In this document: positions 34,173 through 42,872 of the stretch, one piece after another | Layout: each line of letters begins with the position of its first letter | Position numbering within the stretch: the stretch's first letter is position 1 | NCBI RefSeq assembly: GCF_030145145.1 | Contig: NZ_JAQYWD010000024.1 | Span: 1-64,000 of the forward strand | Reading direction: 5' to 3' | Length of the DNA: 64,000 nt | From: Desulfobacula sp. | GTDB lineage: Bacteria; Desulfobacterota; Desulfobacteria; Desulfobacterales; Desulfobacteraceae | Made by a program: the position numbers and the translations under genes | Notes under the pieces: model-generated | The model's input: only the letters and a program-made list of their open reading frames with translations | The model's database searches: none | Told to the model about the DNA's origin: nothing

Positions 34173-37009
34173 TGGAAAAAACCAGAAAAGAAATGCAGAG
34201 GGAAATCGATCTACTGCGCAGCGAAATTAAAGTTGCAAGGGAGGCTGCTGAGATTACCGCTGATTTCGTGGTGAAGCAGTTTGTGCAAACCGAAAGAATG
34301 CTGCATCGATTTCAAACCGCTGATTCTGAACGACAGGCTGTTTTGGATGCTGCAACCCAGCTTTCCATCATCTCCACAGACCTTGATGGCAAAATTCAAC
34401 TCTTCAGCAAAGGGGCTGCCACACTATTGGGTTACAATGCCGGGGAAATGGTTGGTAAATGCAATATTCTTTCCCTTCATCTGGAAGAGGAACTTGTCCA
34501 TTATGGTAAGCAGGTAAGTGGAATTCCTGGATCCGACCTCCATGACATGAAAGTTTTTGACCAATTTGTGAAACAAAAACGAAGCCTTGCCCAGGAGTGG
34601 TTTTACGTTTGCAAAGACGGCAGATACCTGCCTGTAAGCCTGTCCATAACAAGCCTGTACGATCCCGAGGGACGGGTTGTTGGTTATCTTTTCACGGCCA
34701 TGGATATGACCCTCCAAAAACAGATGGAGGGTGATCTGATCAAATCCAAGGAAATAGCAGAATCAGCCAATGCCTCCAAGGGAAATTTCCTTGCCCGGAT
34801 GAGCCATGAAATTCGTACGCCCATGAACGGCATCATTGGCATGGCCTCTTTGCTGAAAAAAACAGCCATTGATCCTAAGCAGCAGCATTATTTGGAAAAA
34901 CTAATTTTCTCTGCCAATACCCTTTTAAGACTTATAAACGATATCCTTGATTTTTCAAAAATTGATGCGGGTAAGCTGCAATTGGAAGCGGTTCCCTTTA
35001 ATTTTGAAGATATTCTAGGCAACATTGCCAATGTTGTTGGGATGCAGGCCGAAGAAAAAGGGGTGGAATTTTTGTTCCAGATAGACTCTCAGATTCCCTA
35101 TAACCTCATTGGTGACCCCTTACGCCTGGGACAGGTGCTGATGAATTTGGCGGGTAATGCTGTAAAATTTACAGACCAGGGAGAGATTGTCATCTCGGTT
35201 GCCATAGACGAGCGTAGCAAGAACGAACTTACGCTTCGATTTTCCATTCGTGACAGCGGTATTGGATTAACACCGGAAAAGATGAAACATCTTTTTACGG
35301 AATTTGGACAGGCCGACGATTCCATCACCCGCAAATATGGGGGAACAGGTCTGGGACTTGCCATATGCAAACAGCTGACAGAACTTATGAATGGTAAAAT
35401 CTGGGTTGAAAGTGAGCTTGGAAAAGGCTCACAATTTATTTTCACAGCAAAATTACGAATTTCAGAAGAAACCTTAGAACACGAACCAAAACCAACAATA
35501 GCTTTGCAGGGACTTCGGGCCCTTGTGGTGGATGACAACCAGGCAGCCCGTGATGTCCTCTCCTCTATGCTGACCTCCCTTAAAATCCATGTTGACACTG
35601 CTGTTGACGGTAAATCGGCAATCGGCTTTCTGGAACAGGCCGTACGAAAAAAAAATCCCTATGATGTGGTCTTGCTTGACTGGATAATGCCGGGGATAGA
35701 TGGCATTGAAACAGCCAGGCGAATCAAAGCCAATACCTCCATTCCCAAGGTTCCCGCCATGTTGATGGTAACCGCAAATGGCCGTGAAGAGGCATATGTT
35801 GAAGCAAATAATGTGGGAATTAATGCCTTTCTCTTAAAACCGGTTTATGCTTCTGTTATGTACAATACCTTGTTGGAGATTCTTGGGATTAAGACATTTT
35901 CAGAGATTAAGAGTGTCAAGGGACATCCCCAGATCAAAGACCTAAAAAAAATTCAGGGATCGAAAATTTTGCTGGTGGATGACAATAGTATCAATCAGGA
36001 AGTGGCAAGGGAGTTTCTTGAGGATGCAGGTATGGTGGTAACCATTGCCTCCAGCGGGCTTGAGTGCATCAAAGCCCTGGATCACGCATCTTTTGACCTG
36101 GTCTTGATGGATATCCAGATGCCTGAAATGGATGGCATTGAAGCGACGATAAGGATCCGGCAAAATAAGCAGTATCAGAATTTGCCCATTATCGCCATGA
36201 CAGCCCATGCCATGACTGGAGATCGGCAAAAAAGTTTAGATGCAGGAATGAACGAACATATCACCAAGCCCATCGACCTTGCAGAACTCTATCAGACGTT
36301 GAAAAACTGGATACCCGAAAAACAATCACAAGCACTCCCCAACTATCCCCAAAAAGCATCCAATGCCGCTAAAGAAGAGCCGTTATCGCTTCCGTACTTG
36401 GCTGGTATAGACCAGGCATTGGCCCTTAAAACCCTGGACAATAAGACCTCTCTTTTTATAAAAATGCTCTATGATTTTAAAGAGAACTTTGGTTCTGAAC
36501 CAGCCTGTATTCGTGAGTTGTCAGCGGCTGGAAACTGGCTTGATATCCAGCACAAAGCCCATACCTTGGTAGGCATTGCAAGTTATATTGGGGCCGCAGG
36601 ATTAATGGAAACGGCAAAAAAGATGGAAGATGCCCTGGAAAATAACCGGCAAGGGGATGCAGTTGCTCTTCTGCCTCCCTTTATCACGGCACTGGAAGAA
36701 ATCATTTCCTCTTTGGCTGGGCTTCCTTGCACAAAAGACAAGTCCCCTGTTGGGGATGGAAAAATTCAAAAAAGACAGGTTAAATTCACAGCCATAGAAG
36801 CACCCATACAGGTTTTGATCCGGCAATTGGAAAATGGTGAGATAGCAGCGGAGGATCAATTTGCTCAAGTTGAAGAATTACTTGAAGGGGTTGGGCTTGA
36901 CAATCAATTAAAAACAATTTTTCAATTAATTGACGACATAGAGTATGAAAGGGCTGCAGAAATGGCCCAAAAACTGCTGAACACAATTCAACACAAAGAT
37001 GAGAACTGA
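34172..37009 (+). CDS. soluble hybrid histidine kinase (PAS-HisKA-HATPase-REC-REC-HPt)
   Basis: About 945 residues with no membrane segment. Start ATG at 34172 overlaps the protease stop (a GTG at 34169 is also possible). Order: a short coiled-coil (1-50), PAS (about 55-185), HisKA with His213 in MSHEIRTPMNG, HATPase with Asn330, DSGIGL and GGTGLGLAI, receiver 1 (Asp504 in VLLDWIMPG), receiver 2 (Asp648 in LVLMDIQMPEMDG), and a C-terminal HPt domain (His798 in HKAHTLVG). The kinase lacks its own input except PAS. In HoxJ-type sensors the PAS region contacts the regulatory hydrogenase, so the upstream hydrogenase is the likely input here. The product should be phosphate on the HPt histidine. 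Confidence 0.93.
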   Translation: MEKTRKEMQREIDLLRSEIKVAREAAEITADFVVKQFVQTERMLHRFQTADSERQAVLDAATQLSIISTDLDGKIQLFSKGAATLLGYNAGEMVGKCNILSLHLEEELVHYGKQVSGIPGSDLHDMKVFDQFVKQKRSLAQEWFYVCKDGRYLPVSLSITSLYDPEGRVVGYLFTAMDMTLQKQMEGDLIKSKEIAESANASKGNFLARMSHEIRTPMNGIIGMASLLKKTAIDPKQQHYLEKLIFSANTLLRLINDILDFSKIDAGKLQLEAVPFNFEDILGNIANVVGMQAEEKGVEFLFQIDSQIPYNLIGDPLRLGQVLMNLAGNAVKFTDQGEIVISVAIDERSKNELTLRFSIRDSGIGLTPEKMKHLFTEFGQADDSITRKYGGTGLGLAICKQLTELMNGKIWVESELGKGSQFIFTAKLRISEETLEHEPKPTIALQGLRALVVDDNQAARDVLSSMLTSLKIHVDTAVDGKSAIGFLEQAVRKKNPYDVVLLDWIMPGIDGIETARRIKANTSIPKVPAMLMVTANGREEAYVEANNVGINAFLLKPVYASVMYNTLLEILGIKTFSEIKSVKGHPQIKDLKKIQGSKILLVDDNSINQEVAREFLEDAGMVVTIASSGLECIKALDHASFDLVLMDIQMPEMDGIEATIRIRQNKQYQNLPIIAMTAHAMTGDRQKSLDAGMNEHITKPIDLAELYQTLKNWIPEKQSQALPNYPQKASNAAKEEPLSLPYLAGIDQALALKTLDNKTSLFIKMLYDFKENFGSEPACIRELSAAGNWLDIQHKAHTLVGIASYIGAAGLMETAKKMEDALENNRQGDAVALLPPFITALEEIISSLAGLPCTKDKSPVGDGKIQKRQVKFTAIEAPIQVLIRQLENGEIAAEDQFAQVEELLEGVGLDNQLKTIFQLIDDIEYERAAEMAQKLLNTIQHKDEN

Positions 37010-37926
37010 TGATGCATCAAAAAGAAAAATCACGTATTTTGATTGTTGATGATCAAAAAATGAACCTGAAGGTTCTGGCAGATTTACTCAAGGACGAATA
37101 CACGACAGTACTTGCCATAAGCGGTACCCAAGCGATGAAACATGCCCTGGGCGATTTTCCTCCGGATCTCATATTGCTTGATGTGATCATGCCGGAGATG
37201 GGCGGATATGAAGTGATAAAAATGCTTAAAAACAATGACAAAACCAATAAAATCCCGGTAATATTTGTAACAGCACTCAATTCCATCGAAAATGAAGAGC
37301 ATGGACTCAAACTCGGTGCTGTTGATTATATTACCAAACCCTATTCCCCACCCATCGTAAAAATACGGGTTCGCAATCATCTAAGAACTGTCCATCAATA
37401 CAAACTTCTGGATCACTTGGCATATCTGGATGGTCTTACTGAAATTTCGAACCGCCGACGGTTTGAGACGGTGTTCCAAAAGGAATGGATGCGATCCACC
37501 CGAAATCAGACTCCTTTTTCCCTTGCAATGATAGATGTGGATTTTTTCAAACAATATAATGACCATTATGGACACGCAATGGGGGATATCGCCTTACAAA
37601 AAATAGCCGGAAGCCTGAAGGCCTCCCTTAAACGACCCCAAGATCTAGTAGCGCGCTACGGGGGCGAGGAGTTTGTTATGATACTTCCGGAAACAGATGC
37701 TCCTGCTGCAAAGGTAGTTGCACAGCGTTCCCTAATGGCAATTGTCGATCTCAAGATCCCCCATGAAATTTCACAAATTGCCGATTATGTATCTATCAGT
37801 ATTGGGGTTGCCACAAGATCGCATATGGATAACATTGCCTTGCCTGAAACCTTGTTACAAACAGCAGACCAGAACCTATATTTTGCCAAGCAAAATGGTC
37901 GCAATCGAATCGTAACAAGTATATAA
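37009..37926 (+). CDS. response regulator diguanylate cyclase (REC-GGDEF)
   Basis: 305 residues, overlapping the kinase gene stop. Receiver domain with Asp58 in ILLDVIMPEMGG, then a GGDEF domain beginning DGLTEISNRR (141-150), with DVDFFKQYND and the active-site motif GGEEF at 218-222. A product-inhibition site RPQD lies at 209-212, exactly five residues before GGEEF. So it should make c-di-GMP from two GTP when phosphorylated, and be inhibited by its product. The HPt domain of the kinase is its natural phosphate donor. No EAL or HD-GYP phosphodiesterase is nearby. Confidence 0.93.
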   Translation: MMHQKEKSRILIVDDQKMNLKVLADLLKDEYTTVLAISGTQAMKHALGDFPPDLILLDVIMPEMGGYEVIKMLKNNDKTNKIPVIFVTALNSIENEEHGLKLGAVDYITKPYSPPIVKIRVRNHLRTVHQYKLLDHLAYLDGLTEISNRRRFETVFQKEWMRSTRNQTPFSLAMIDVDFFKQYNDHYGHAMGDIALQKIAGSLKASLKRPQDLVARYGGEEFVMILPETDAPAAKVVAQRSLMAIVDLKIPHEISQIADYVSISIGVATRSHMDNIALPETLLQTADQNLYFAKQNGRNRIVTSI

Positions 37927-38037
37927 GTTGGCAGGGTTTACTCGATGGTACCGGCACCCTCTTTTGCAATCATTGCCGTTACATATCGGTTCATTTATGG
38001 ATTCCCTTTCAAAAATATCCCCTAACGGTTAAGTCCC

Positions 38038-38952
38038 ATGAATATGGATACCTTCATTCCCAATTACGTCAAGACAAAACAACAGGGCCGGCTGCAGGAA
38101 AAAATTGATCGGGCCTCGGCGCTGCTGGCGGATTGTACCCTGTGCCCGAGACAGTGCCGAAAGGACCGGACAAAAGGCGAAAAAGGGGTTTGTTCAACGG
38201 GAAGACATGCGGTTGTGGCAAGCTGGGCACCTCATTTCGGGGAAGAACCCCAACTGGTGGGGGAGAAAGGATCAGGAACCCTTTTTTTCTCCCATTGCAA
38301 CTTAAAATGCATTTTTTGCCAGAATGATGACATCAGTATTAAAGGCATGGGCCAGGAGGCAGCGGATGGACAAATTGCCGCCATCATGCTGCACCTGCAG
38401 AAAATCGGATGCCACAATATCAACCTTGTCACCCCCAGTCATGTGGTTCCACAAATTTTAACCGCGTTGGATATTGCTGCGGGTCAGGGATTGAAGATCC
38501 CGCTGGTCTACAATTGTTCGGGGTATGAAAGCCTTGATACCCTGAAAATTTTAAAAGATGTCGTTGACATTTACATGCCGGATTTCAAATTCTGGGACCC
38601 TGAGATGGCCCGCATCTGCTGCCATGCCAGGGATTACCCCCAAGTCGCCAGAAAAGCCATCATGGAAATGAATGATCAAGTGGGGGATTTAACCGTGGAC
38701 GCCTCCGGCATAGCCTGTTCCGGGCTTTTGGTCAGGCACCTTGTCCTGCCGGAAAACCTGGCGGGGACCTATCACATTTTAAAATTTCTCAAAGAGACCG
38801 TTTCCCCCCATACCCATGTGAATATCATGTCCCAATACCACCCCATGGGAGAGGCGGTGAAGATCAAATCCCTTTCAAGACCGGTGACAGCCAAAGAATT
38901 CAGGACAGCGGTACACATGGCAGAAAAATTTAATCTGACCATTATTCGGTAA
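38038..38952 (+). CDS. radical SAM protein of the PflX type (COG1313)
   Basis: 304 residues. The radical-SAM cluster motif is Cys87, Cys91, Cys94 in HCNLKCIFCQN. A second set of cysteines at the N-terminus (33, 36, 40, 52; CTLCPRQC) resembles the extra cluster of pyruvate formate-lyase activating enzymes. Also GSGTLFFSHCN and PDFKFW are typical of COG1313. The family is thought to activate glycyl radical enzymes, but the partner is unknown; no such enzyme gene is adjacent. Lies alone between the sensor operon and birA. Confidence 0.85.
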   Translation: MNMDTFIPNYVKTKQQGRLQEKIDRASALLADCTLCPRQCRKDRTKGEKGVCSTGRHAVVASWAPHFGEEPQLVGEKGSGTLFFSHCNLKCIFCQNDDISIKGMGQEAADGQIAAIMLHLQKIGCHNINLVTPSHVVPQILTALDIAAGQGLKIPLVYNCSGYESLDTLKILKDVVDIYMPDFKFWDPEMARICCHARDYPQVARKAIMEMNDQVGDLTVDASGIACSGLLVRHLVLPENLAGTYHILKFLKETVSPHTHVNIMSQYHPMGEAVKIKSLSRPVTAKEFRTAVHMAEKFNLTIIR

Positions 38953-39055
38953 CGTCCGAAAGCATCGTTTTATGATTGTCCGGCCACTATTGCGTTTTAT
39001 AAAGCCAACGTCCGACCGTTGAGTAATGAAAATGGCTGAGGAAAATATTTATGCC

Positions 39056-39084
39056 TTGACCTGACACATGGATTCTGTTAACTA
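39056..39084 (+). promoter_or_regulatory. promoter of birA
   Basis: TTGACC (39056-39061), 17 bases, TAACTA (39079-39084). The -10 box overlaps the BirA-like operator. The predicted transcript would start about 6 bases before the ATG at 39097. Confidence 0.5.
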
Positions 39085-39107
39085 ACCTCCCTTAATATGG
39101 TTAACGA
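39075..39107 (+). promoter_or_regulatory. BirA-type operator
   Basis: Inverted half-sites CTGTTAACT and GGTTAACGA separated by 15 bases, the spacing of known BirA operators. It spans the -10 region and the birA start codon, so it implies autoregulation by BirA and biotin. Confidence 0.6.
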
Positions 39108-40044
39108 ACTGAAAAATATCAAACAGGACATATTAAAACACCTTTATCAGGCAAAGGGAACGACAGTGTCCGGTGTCCGGTTAAGTGATGCCCTGGATAT
39201 TTCCCGGGTAGCGGTGTGGAAACATATCACGGCATTAAAAGAAAGCGGGGTGGAGATCGAGTCCTGCCCGAAAGGCTATTGTCTGAAGGCCCCGGATGAT
39301 CTGCTGCACCCGTTTTGTTTTCGGCCGGACATTGAAAAAAATATTTTTCATTTCCAGGCCCTGAATTCGACCATGGACACGGCAAGGGATCTGGCAAAAA
39401 AGAATGCCCCCCATTTAAGTGTGGTCATTGCAGAAAACCAGACCATGGGCCGGGGACGGCTGAATCGAAAATGGGTCTCCGGCAAAGGGGGACTGTGGTT
39501 TACCCTGATTTTAAAACCCGGGACGCCCCCACCCCTGGCCTATATCTATAATTTTGCCGCTTCCCTGAGTCTTTCAAGGTCTTTAAAACGATTGTTTGAT
39601 GTGGATGTCAGTGTCAAATGGCCCAATGACCTCCTGTTGAATGGCAAAAAACTGGCCGGCCTTCTTTCTGAAATGGAAACCCGGGGGGATATGGTTGAAT
39701 TTATCAATATCGGCATTGGCATGAATGTCAATAACCACCCCCAAACAGATGAGCCCAATGCCATTTCATTAAAAGATGTTTTGCAAAAAACCGTGTCCCG
39801 CAAATTAATTTTAGAAACGTTTCTGGATGACTTTAAACGCCGGATTCACCCCCTGGATCGCCACCAGATCATTGGCCTGTGGAAAGAACAGACCTCCACC
39901 ATTGGCAGCCAGGTCAGAATTGAAACATTGGGTGATGTGTTTGAAGGGCTTGCCGTTGATGTTGATGAGACCGGGGCGTTAGTGATTCAAGACACCACTG
40001 GTGAAACAAAAAAAATAATTTATGGCGATTGTTTTCATACGTGA
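39097..40044 (+). CDS. birA: biotin--protein ligase / biotin operon repressor
   Basis: 315 residues. An N-terminal winged helix (about 5-62; SGVRLSDALDISRVAVWKHI), the catalytic domain with GRGRLNRKW at 118-126 and KWPNDLLLNGKKLAGLL, and a C-terminal SH3-like domain. The enzyme makes biotinyl-AMP and transfers biotin to carrier proteins; the N-terminal domain lets it act as a repressor. It is followed by the biotin transporter genes bioY-bioM-bioN, so repression would control uptake as well. No ribosome site precedes the ATG, and the transcript may be nearly leaderless. Confidence 0.93.
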   Translation: MVNELKNIKQDILKHLYQAKGTTVSGVRLSDALDISRVAVWKHITALKESGVEIESCPKGYCLKAPDDLLHPFCFRPDIEKNIFHFQALNSTMDTARDLAKKNAPHLSVVIAENQTMGRGRLNRKWVSGKGGLWFTLILKPGTPPPLAYIYNFAASLSLSRSLKRLFDVDVSVKWPNDLLLNGKKLAGLLSEMETRGDMVEFINIGIGMNVNNHPQTDEPNAISLKDVLQKTVSRKLILETFLDDFKRRIHPLDRHQIIGLWKEQTSTIGSQVRIETLGDVFEGLAVDVDETGALVIQDTTGETKKIIYGDCFHT

Positions 40045-40057
40045 AGGATAAAATAAA

Positions 40058-40591
40058 ATGAACACCACCTCACAACACCTTAAAATGACCGTATATACGG
40101 CGTTATTTGTGGCCTTTATTGCCATTGGTGCGTTTATCGCCATTCCCATCGGACCGGTGCCCATTGTCCTCCAGAACATGTTCGTTCTTTTGGCCGGTAT
40201 TATTCTGGGCCCGGTGTGGGGGCTTGCCTGCGTGGCCATTTATCTGTTGATCGGCCTGGCCGGTATGCCGGTATTTTCCGGGGGCACCTCGGGCATCGGC
40301 AGATTGTTCGGACCCACCGGCGGATACCTGCTGGGATATCTGCCTGCGGTCTTTGTCACCGGCAGCATTTCCAAAGGGTTGGGCAAAAAGATGTCCTCGG
40401 ACATTCTGGCCATGCTCCTGGGCACTTTGATCGTTTATGGTGCCGGGGTTCCCTGGCTCAAGGTGGTCACGGCCATGAGCTTTGGAAAAGCCATTACCAT
40501 GGGCATGGTGCCGTTTCTCCCCGGGGATATCCTTAAAATTATCGCGGCAGCCGTCATTGCCAGACGTCTGAGACCTGTGATTAAATTGTAA
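40058..40591 (+). CDS. bioY: biotin ECF transporter substrate-binding protein BioY
   Basis: 177 residues with about six membrane segments. The BioY pattern includes GPVPIVLQNMFVLLAG, then GLAGMPVFSGGTSGI and PTGGYLLGYL. It binds biotin in the membrane and works with the ATPase and T unit encoded next. Starts 13 bases after birA. Confidence 0.95.
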   Translation: MNTTSQHLKMTVYTALFVAFIAIGAFIAIPIGPVPIVLQNMFVLLAGIILGPVWGLACVAIYLLIGLAGMPVFSGGTSGIGRLFGPTGGYLLGYLPAVFVTGSISKGLGKKMSSDILAMLLGTLIVYGAGVPWLKVVTAMSFGKAITMGMVPFLPGDILKIIAAAVIARRLRPVIKL

Positions 40592-40618
40592 TGTTGATCT
40601 AAAAAGAACCCGAGTATA

Positions 40619-41374
40619 ATGCCGGAAAAAATCATTGATATAAACGACCTGTGCCACACCTTTTCAGATGGGTACATAGGGCTCAAGGCCATCTGTGTCT
40701 CCATTTATAAGGGGGAATTTATTATTCTGGCCGGAAAGAACGGGTCTGGGAAAACAACGTTTCTAAGGCATTTGAACGGCCTTTTGCAGTCGGATTCCGG
40801 ACAGATCCGGGTGAAGGGGCACAGTGTCTCAAATCATCTGATTCAGACACGAAAGACCATTGGCATGGTTTTCCAGGATGCCGACACACAGATTGTGGGC
40901 GATACCGTGTTTGATGAAGTGGCCTTTGGTCTTGAAAACTTAAAATTCAGCCGTGCCGATATCACAGCAAAGGTCACCCAGGCCCTTAAAGGGTTAAGCC
41001 TTTTTCATTTACAGGATCGGACACCGTCCAGCCTTTCCGGGGGGGAAAAACGCCGCCTGGCCATTGCCGGGATCCTGGTCATGGATCCTGAGGTGATTGT
41101 GTTTGATGAGCCCTTTTCCAACCTGGATTATCCGGGAACCATTCAAGTGCTCACCACCATCATTGCCCTGAACCAATCCGGCCACACCATTATCATTGCC
41201 ACCCATGATATTGAGACGGTTATTTGTGAGGCCACAAGGGTCATCATCATGGAAAACGGCCAGATCAAAGAAGACGGAACACCCGCTGATCTTGTCAAGC
41301 ACCTGGAGTCCTATGGCGTCAAGGAACCCTGTTCTTCAAAATTCGGTCTAGGGATCCAGCCATGGCGCAGCTGA
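40619..41374 (+). CDS. bioM: ECF transporter ATPase
   Basis: 251 residues of ABC ATPase: Walker A GKNGSGKTT at 39-47, Q-loop MVFQDAD, signature LSGGEKRR, Walker B VIVFDEPFSNLD, and switch His in ATHD. It is the BioM/EcfA homologue given the flanking bioY and T-unit genes. Its 3' end overlaps the start of bioN by 13 bases. Confidence 0.92.
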   Translation: MPEKIIDINDLCHTFSDGYIGLKAICVSIYKGEFIILAGKNGSGKTTFLRHLNGLLQSDSGQIRVKGHSVSNHLIQTRKTIGMVFQDADTQIVGDTVFDEVAFGLENLKFSRADITAKVTQALKGLSLFHLQDRTPSSLSGGEKRRLAIAGILVMDPEVIVFDEPFSNLDYPGTIQVLTTIIALNQSGHTIIIATHDIETVICEATRVIIMENGQIKEDGTPADLVKHLESYGVKEPCSSKFGLGIQPWRS

Positions 41375-42117
41375 TACCCTTCACCTACCGGCCGGGCAAC
41401 TCCCTGTTGCACCGACTGGATGTCAGGCTCAAATTTTTCACCATCTGTCTGATCAGCATGTCCCTGTTATCCGCACACCTGCCGGCCTGTGGCGGTTATG
41501 CGCTGGTTTTGGTTTTTTTCTTTAAAACCGCCGGCCTTAACGTCTGGGAGACCCTGAACAGCATGAAATATTTTATGCTCCTGCTCTTTTTTGTCTTTAT
41601 GGCCCGGGTGCTCACCGTTCCAGGGGATATCCTTTTTGTATTCCACGACATCTCCATCAGCGAACAGGGCATCATGGAAGGGGGCCTGGTGGCCTTTAAA
41701 TTTTTTCTGGTCATGGTGACGGGCCTGATTTTTTCCACCACCACCAAGCCGTCCAGTGTCAAAAGTGCGGTGCAATGGTTTTTAAAACCGGTCCCGTTTG
41801 TGCCTGAAAAACGGGTGGCCGTCATGATCAGCCTTTCGCTGGGCTTTATGCCGGTTATCTTAAAGCAGGCCAGAGAGATCTCCAATGCCCAGAAAGCACG
41901 ATGTGCCGACCTCCAAAAAAACCCCATCAAACGAATTCTGCGGCTGGTGTTCCCTTTGTTAAAAAAAACCTTTCTTTCTGCCGACAGCCTTGTTCTTGCC
42001 ATGGAATCAAGGTGCTATACAGATGACAGGACCGATCCTGAATTTACGCCTTCGGGAAATGAACGCTGCTTTTTTGCCGGCACGGTTGTCCTGTGTTTAA
42101 GTCTTGTCTGTTTCTAA
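41362..42117 (+). CDS. bioN: ECF transporter transmembrane (T) unit
   Basis: 251 residues, several membrane segments in the first half, and the cytoplasmic ATPase-coupling motif near AREISNAQKARCADL (ARG-like signature). Belongs with bioY and bioM as the energy-coupling T component; translation is coupled to bioM. Confidence 0.9.
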   Translation: MAQLIPFTYRPGNSLLHRLDVRLKFFTICLISMSLLSAHLPACGGYALVLVFFFKTAGLNVWETLNSMKYFMLLLFFVFMARVLTVPGDILFVFHDISISEQGIMEGGLVAFKFFLVMVTGLIFSTTTKPSSVKSAVQWFLKPVPFVPEKRVAVMISLSLGFMPVILKQAREISNAQKARCADLQKNPIKRILRLVFPLLKKTFLSADSLVLAMESRCYTDDRTDPEFTPSGNERCFFAGTVVLCLSLVCF

Positions 42118-42260
42118 CCTCAAGATTATTTTTCAGTCATGTTTAATTTTTCCCATTGATCATCGGATTTTTTTAAGGTAAAATTCAATTCATTAACTAG
42201 TTTCATTACTATTTAGAATGAAATATAATTCATCATACATTATCTGGGAAGGAGGCCGTT

Positions 42261-42836
42261 ATGACAAAAATAGAAGATCAGTTGCCGGGATCAACCCTGT
42301 TTGATCTGAGGGGCAAACAATCGGTCCGGGCCACCTTTAAAATTTCCCAGAAAGCCATTGATGCCATCGGGCTTGTGGCCATTCACATGGGGATAAAACA
42401 AAAATCGCTTTTTGATCACATCATAGAAGACCTGGACGCTTTGGACAGCCTTGCCAAAACCATTCGCATCCGGCAATTTAATAAAATCCCCCGAAAGCAG
42501 AAAACCTTTGTCCTCAGCCGGAAAACCATTGAGGCGCTGGGCGCCATTTCCCAGGCATATGGAACTCCCCGGGATGCCCTTGTTGAATATTCTGTAAAAA
42601 AACTTGAATCCATTATCAGTGCTGAAAGACTGCGCCACAAAGAGCGGAAGCTCTTGCAGAAAGACGTGATCGATCATTTTAACCGGGGAAAAGCACTGTA
42701 CACGAAAGCCGTCGGCATCCTTGGCCGGGAGGACCCCTTTTGCCGGCGCTTTGAAAAAGCCATTTCCGCCGGTGACGCAACACAAAAGGATCTTGCTGAG
42801 TTTATTGAAAAAAGCAAAGTGTTAGAAGATTTTTAA
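42261..42836 (+). CDS. protein with two ribbon-helix-helix-like repeats
   Basis: 191 residues with a tandem arrangement: VRATFKISQKAIDAIGLVAI and KTFVLSRKTIEALGAISQA, each followed by a second helix (KQKSLFDHIIEDLDAL, PRDALVEYSVKKLESI). This is the pattern of a MetJ/Arc/CopG DNA-binding unit, here duplicated within one chain, which could bind as a pseudo-dimer. The C-terminal 60 residues are helical and charged. Strong ribosome site (GGAAGGAGG). Single gene ahead of the Gld-type cluster; it might regulate it. Confidence 0.6.
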   Translation: MTKIEDQLPGSTLFDLRGKQSVRATFKISQKAIDAIGLVAIHMGIKQKSLFDHIIEDLDALDSLAKTIRIRQFNKIPRKQKTFVLSRKTIEALGAISQAYGTPRDALVEYSVKKLESIISAERLRHKERKLLQKDVIDHFNRGKALYTKAVGILGREDPFCRRFEKAISAGDATQKDLAEFIEKSKVLEDF

Positions 42837-42872
42837 ATCGCTATAACCATACAAATCATTAAGGAGGAAACG

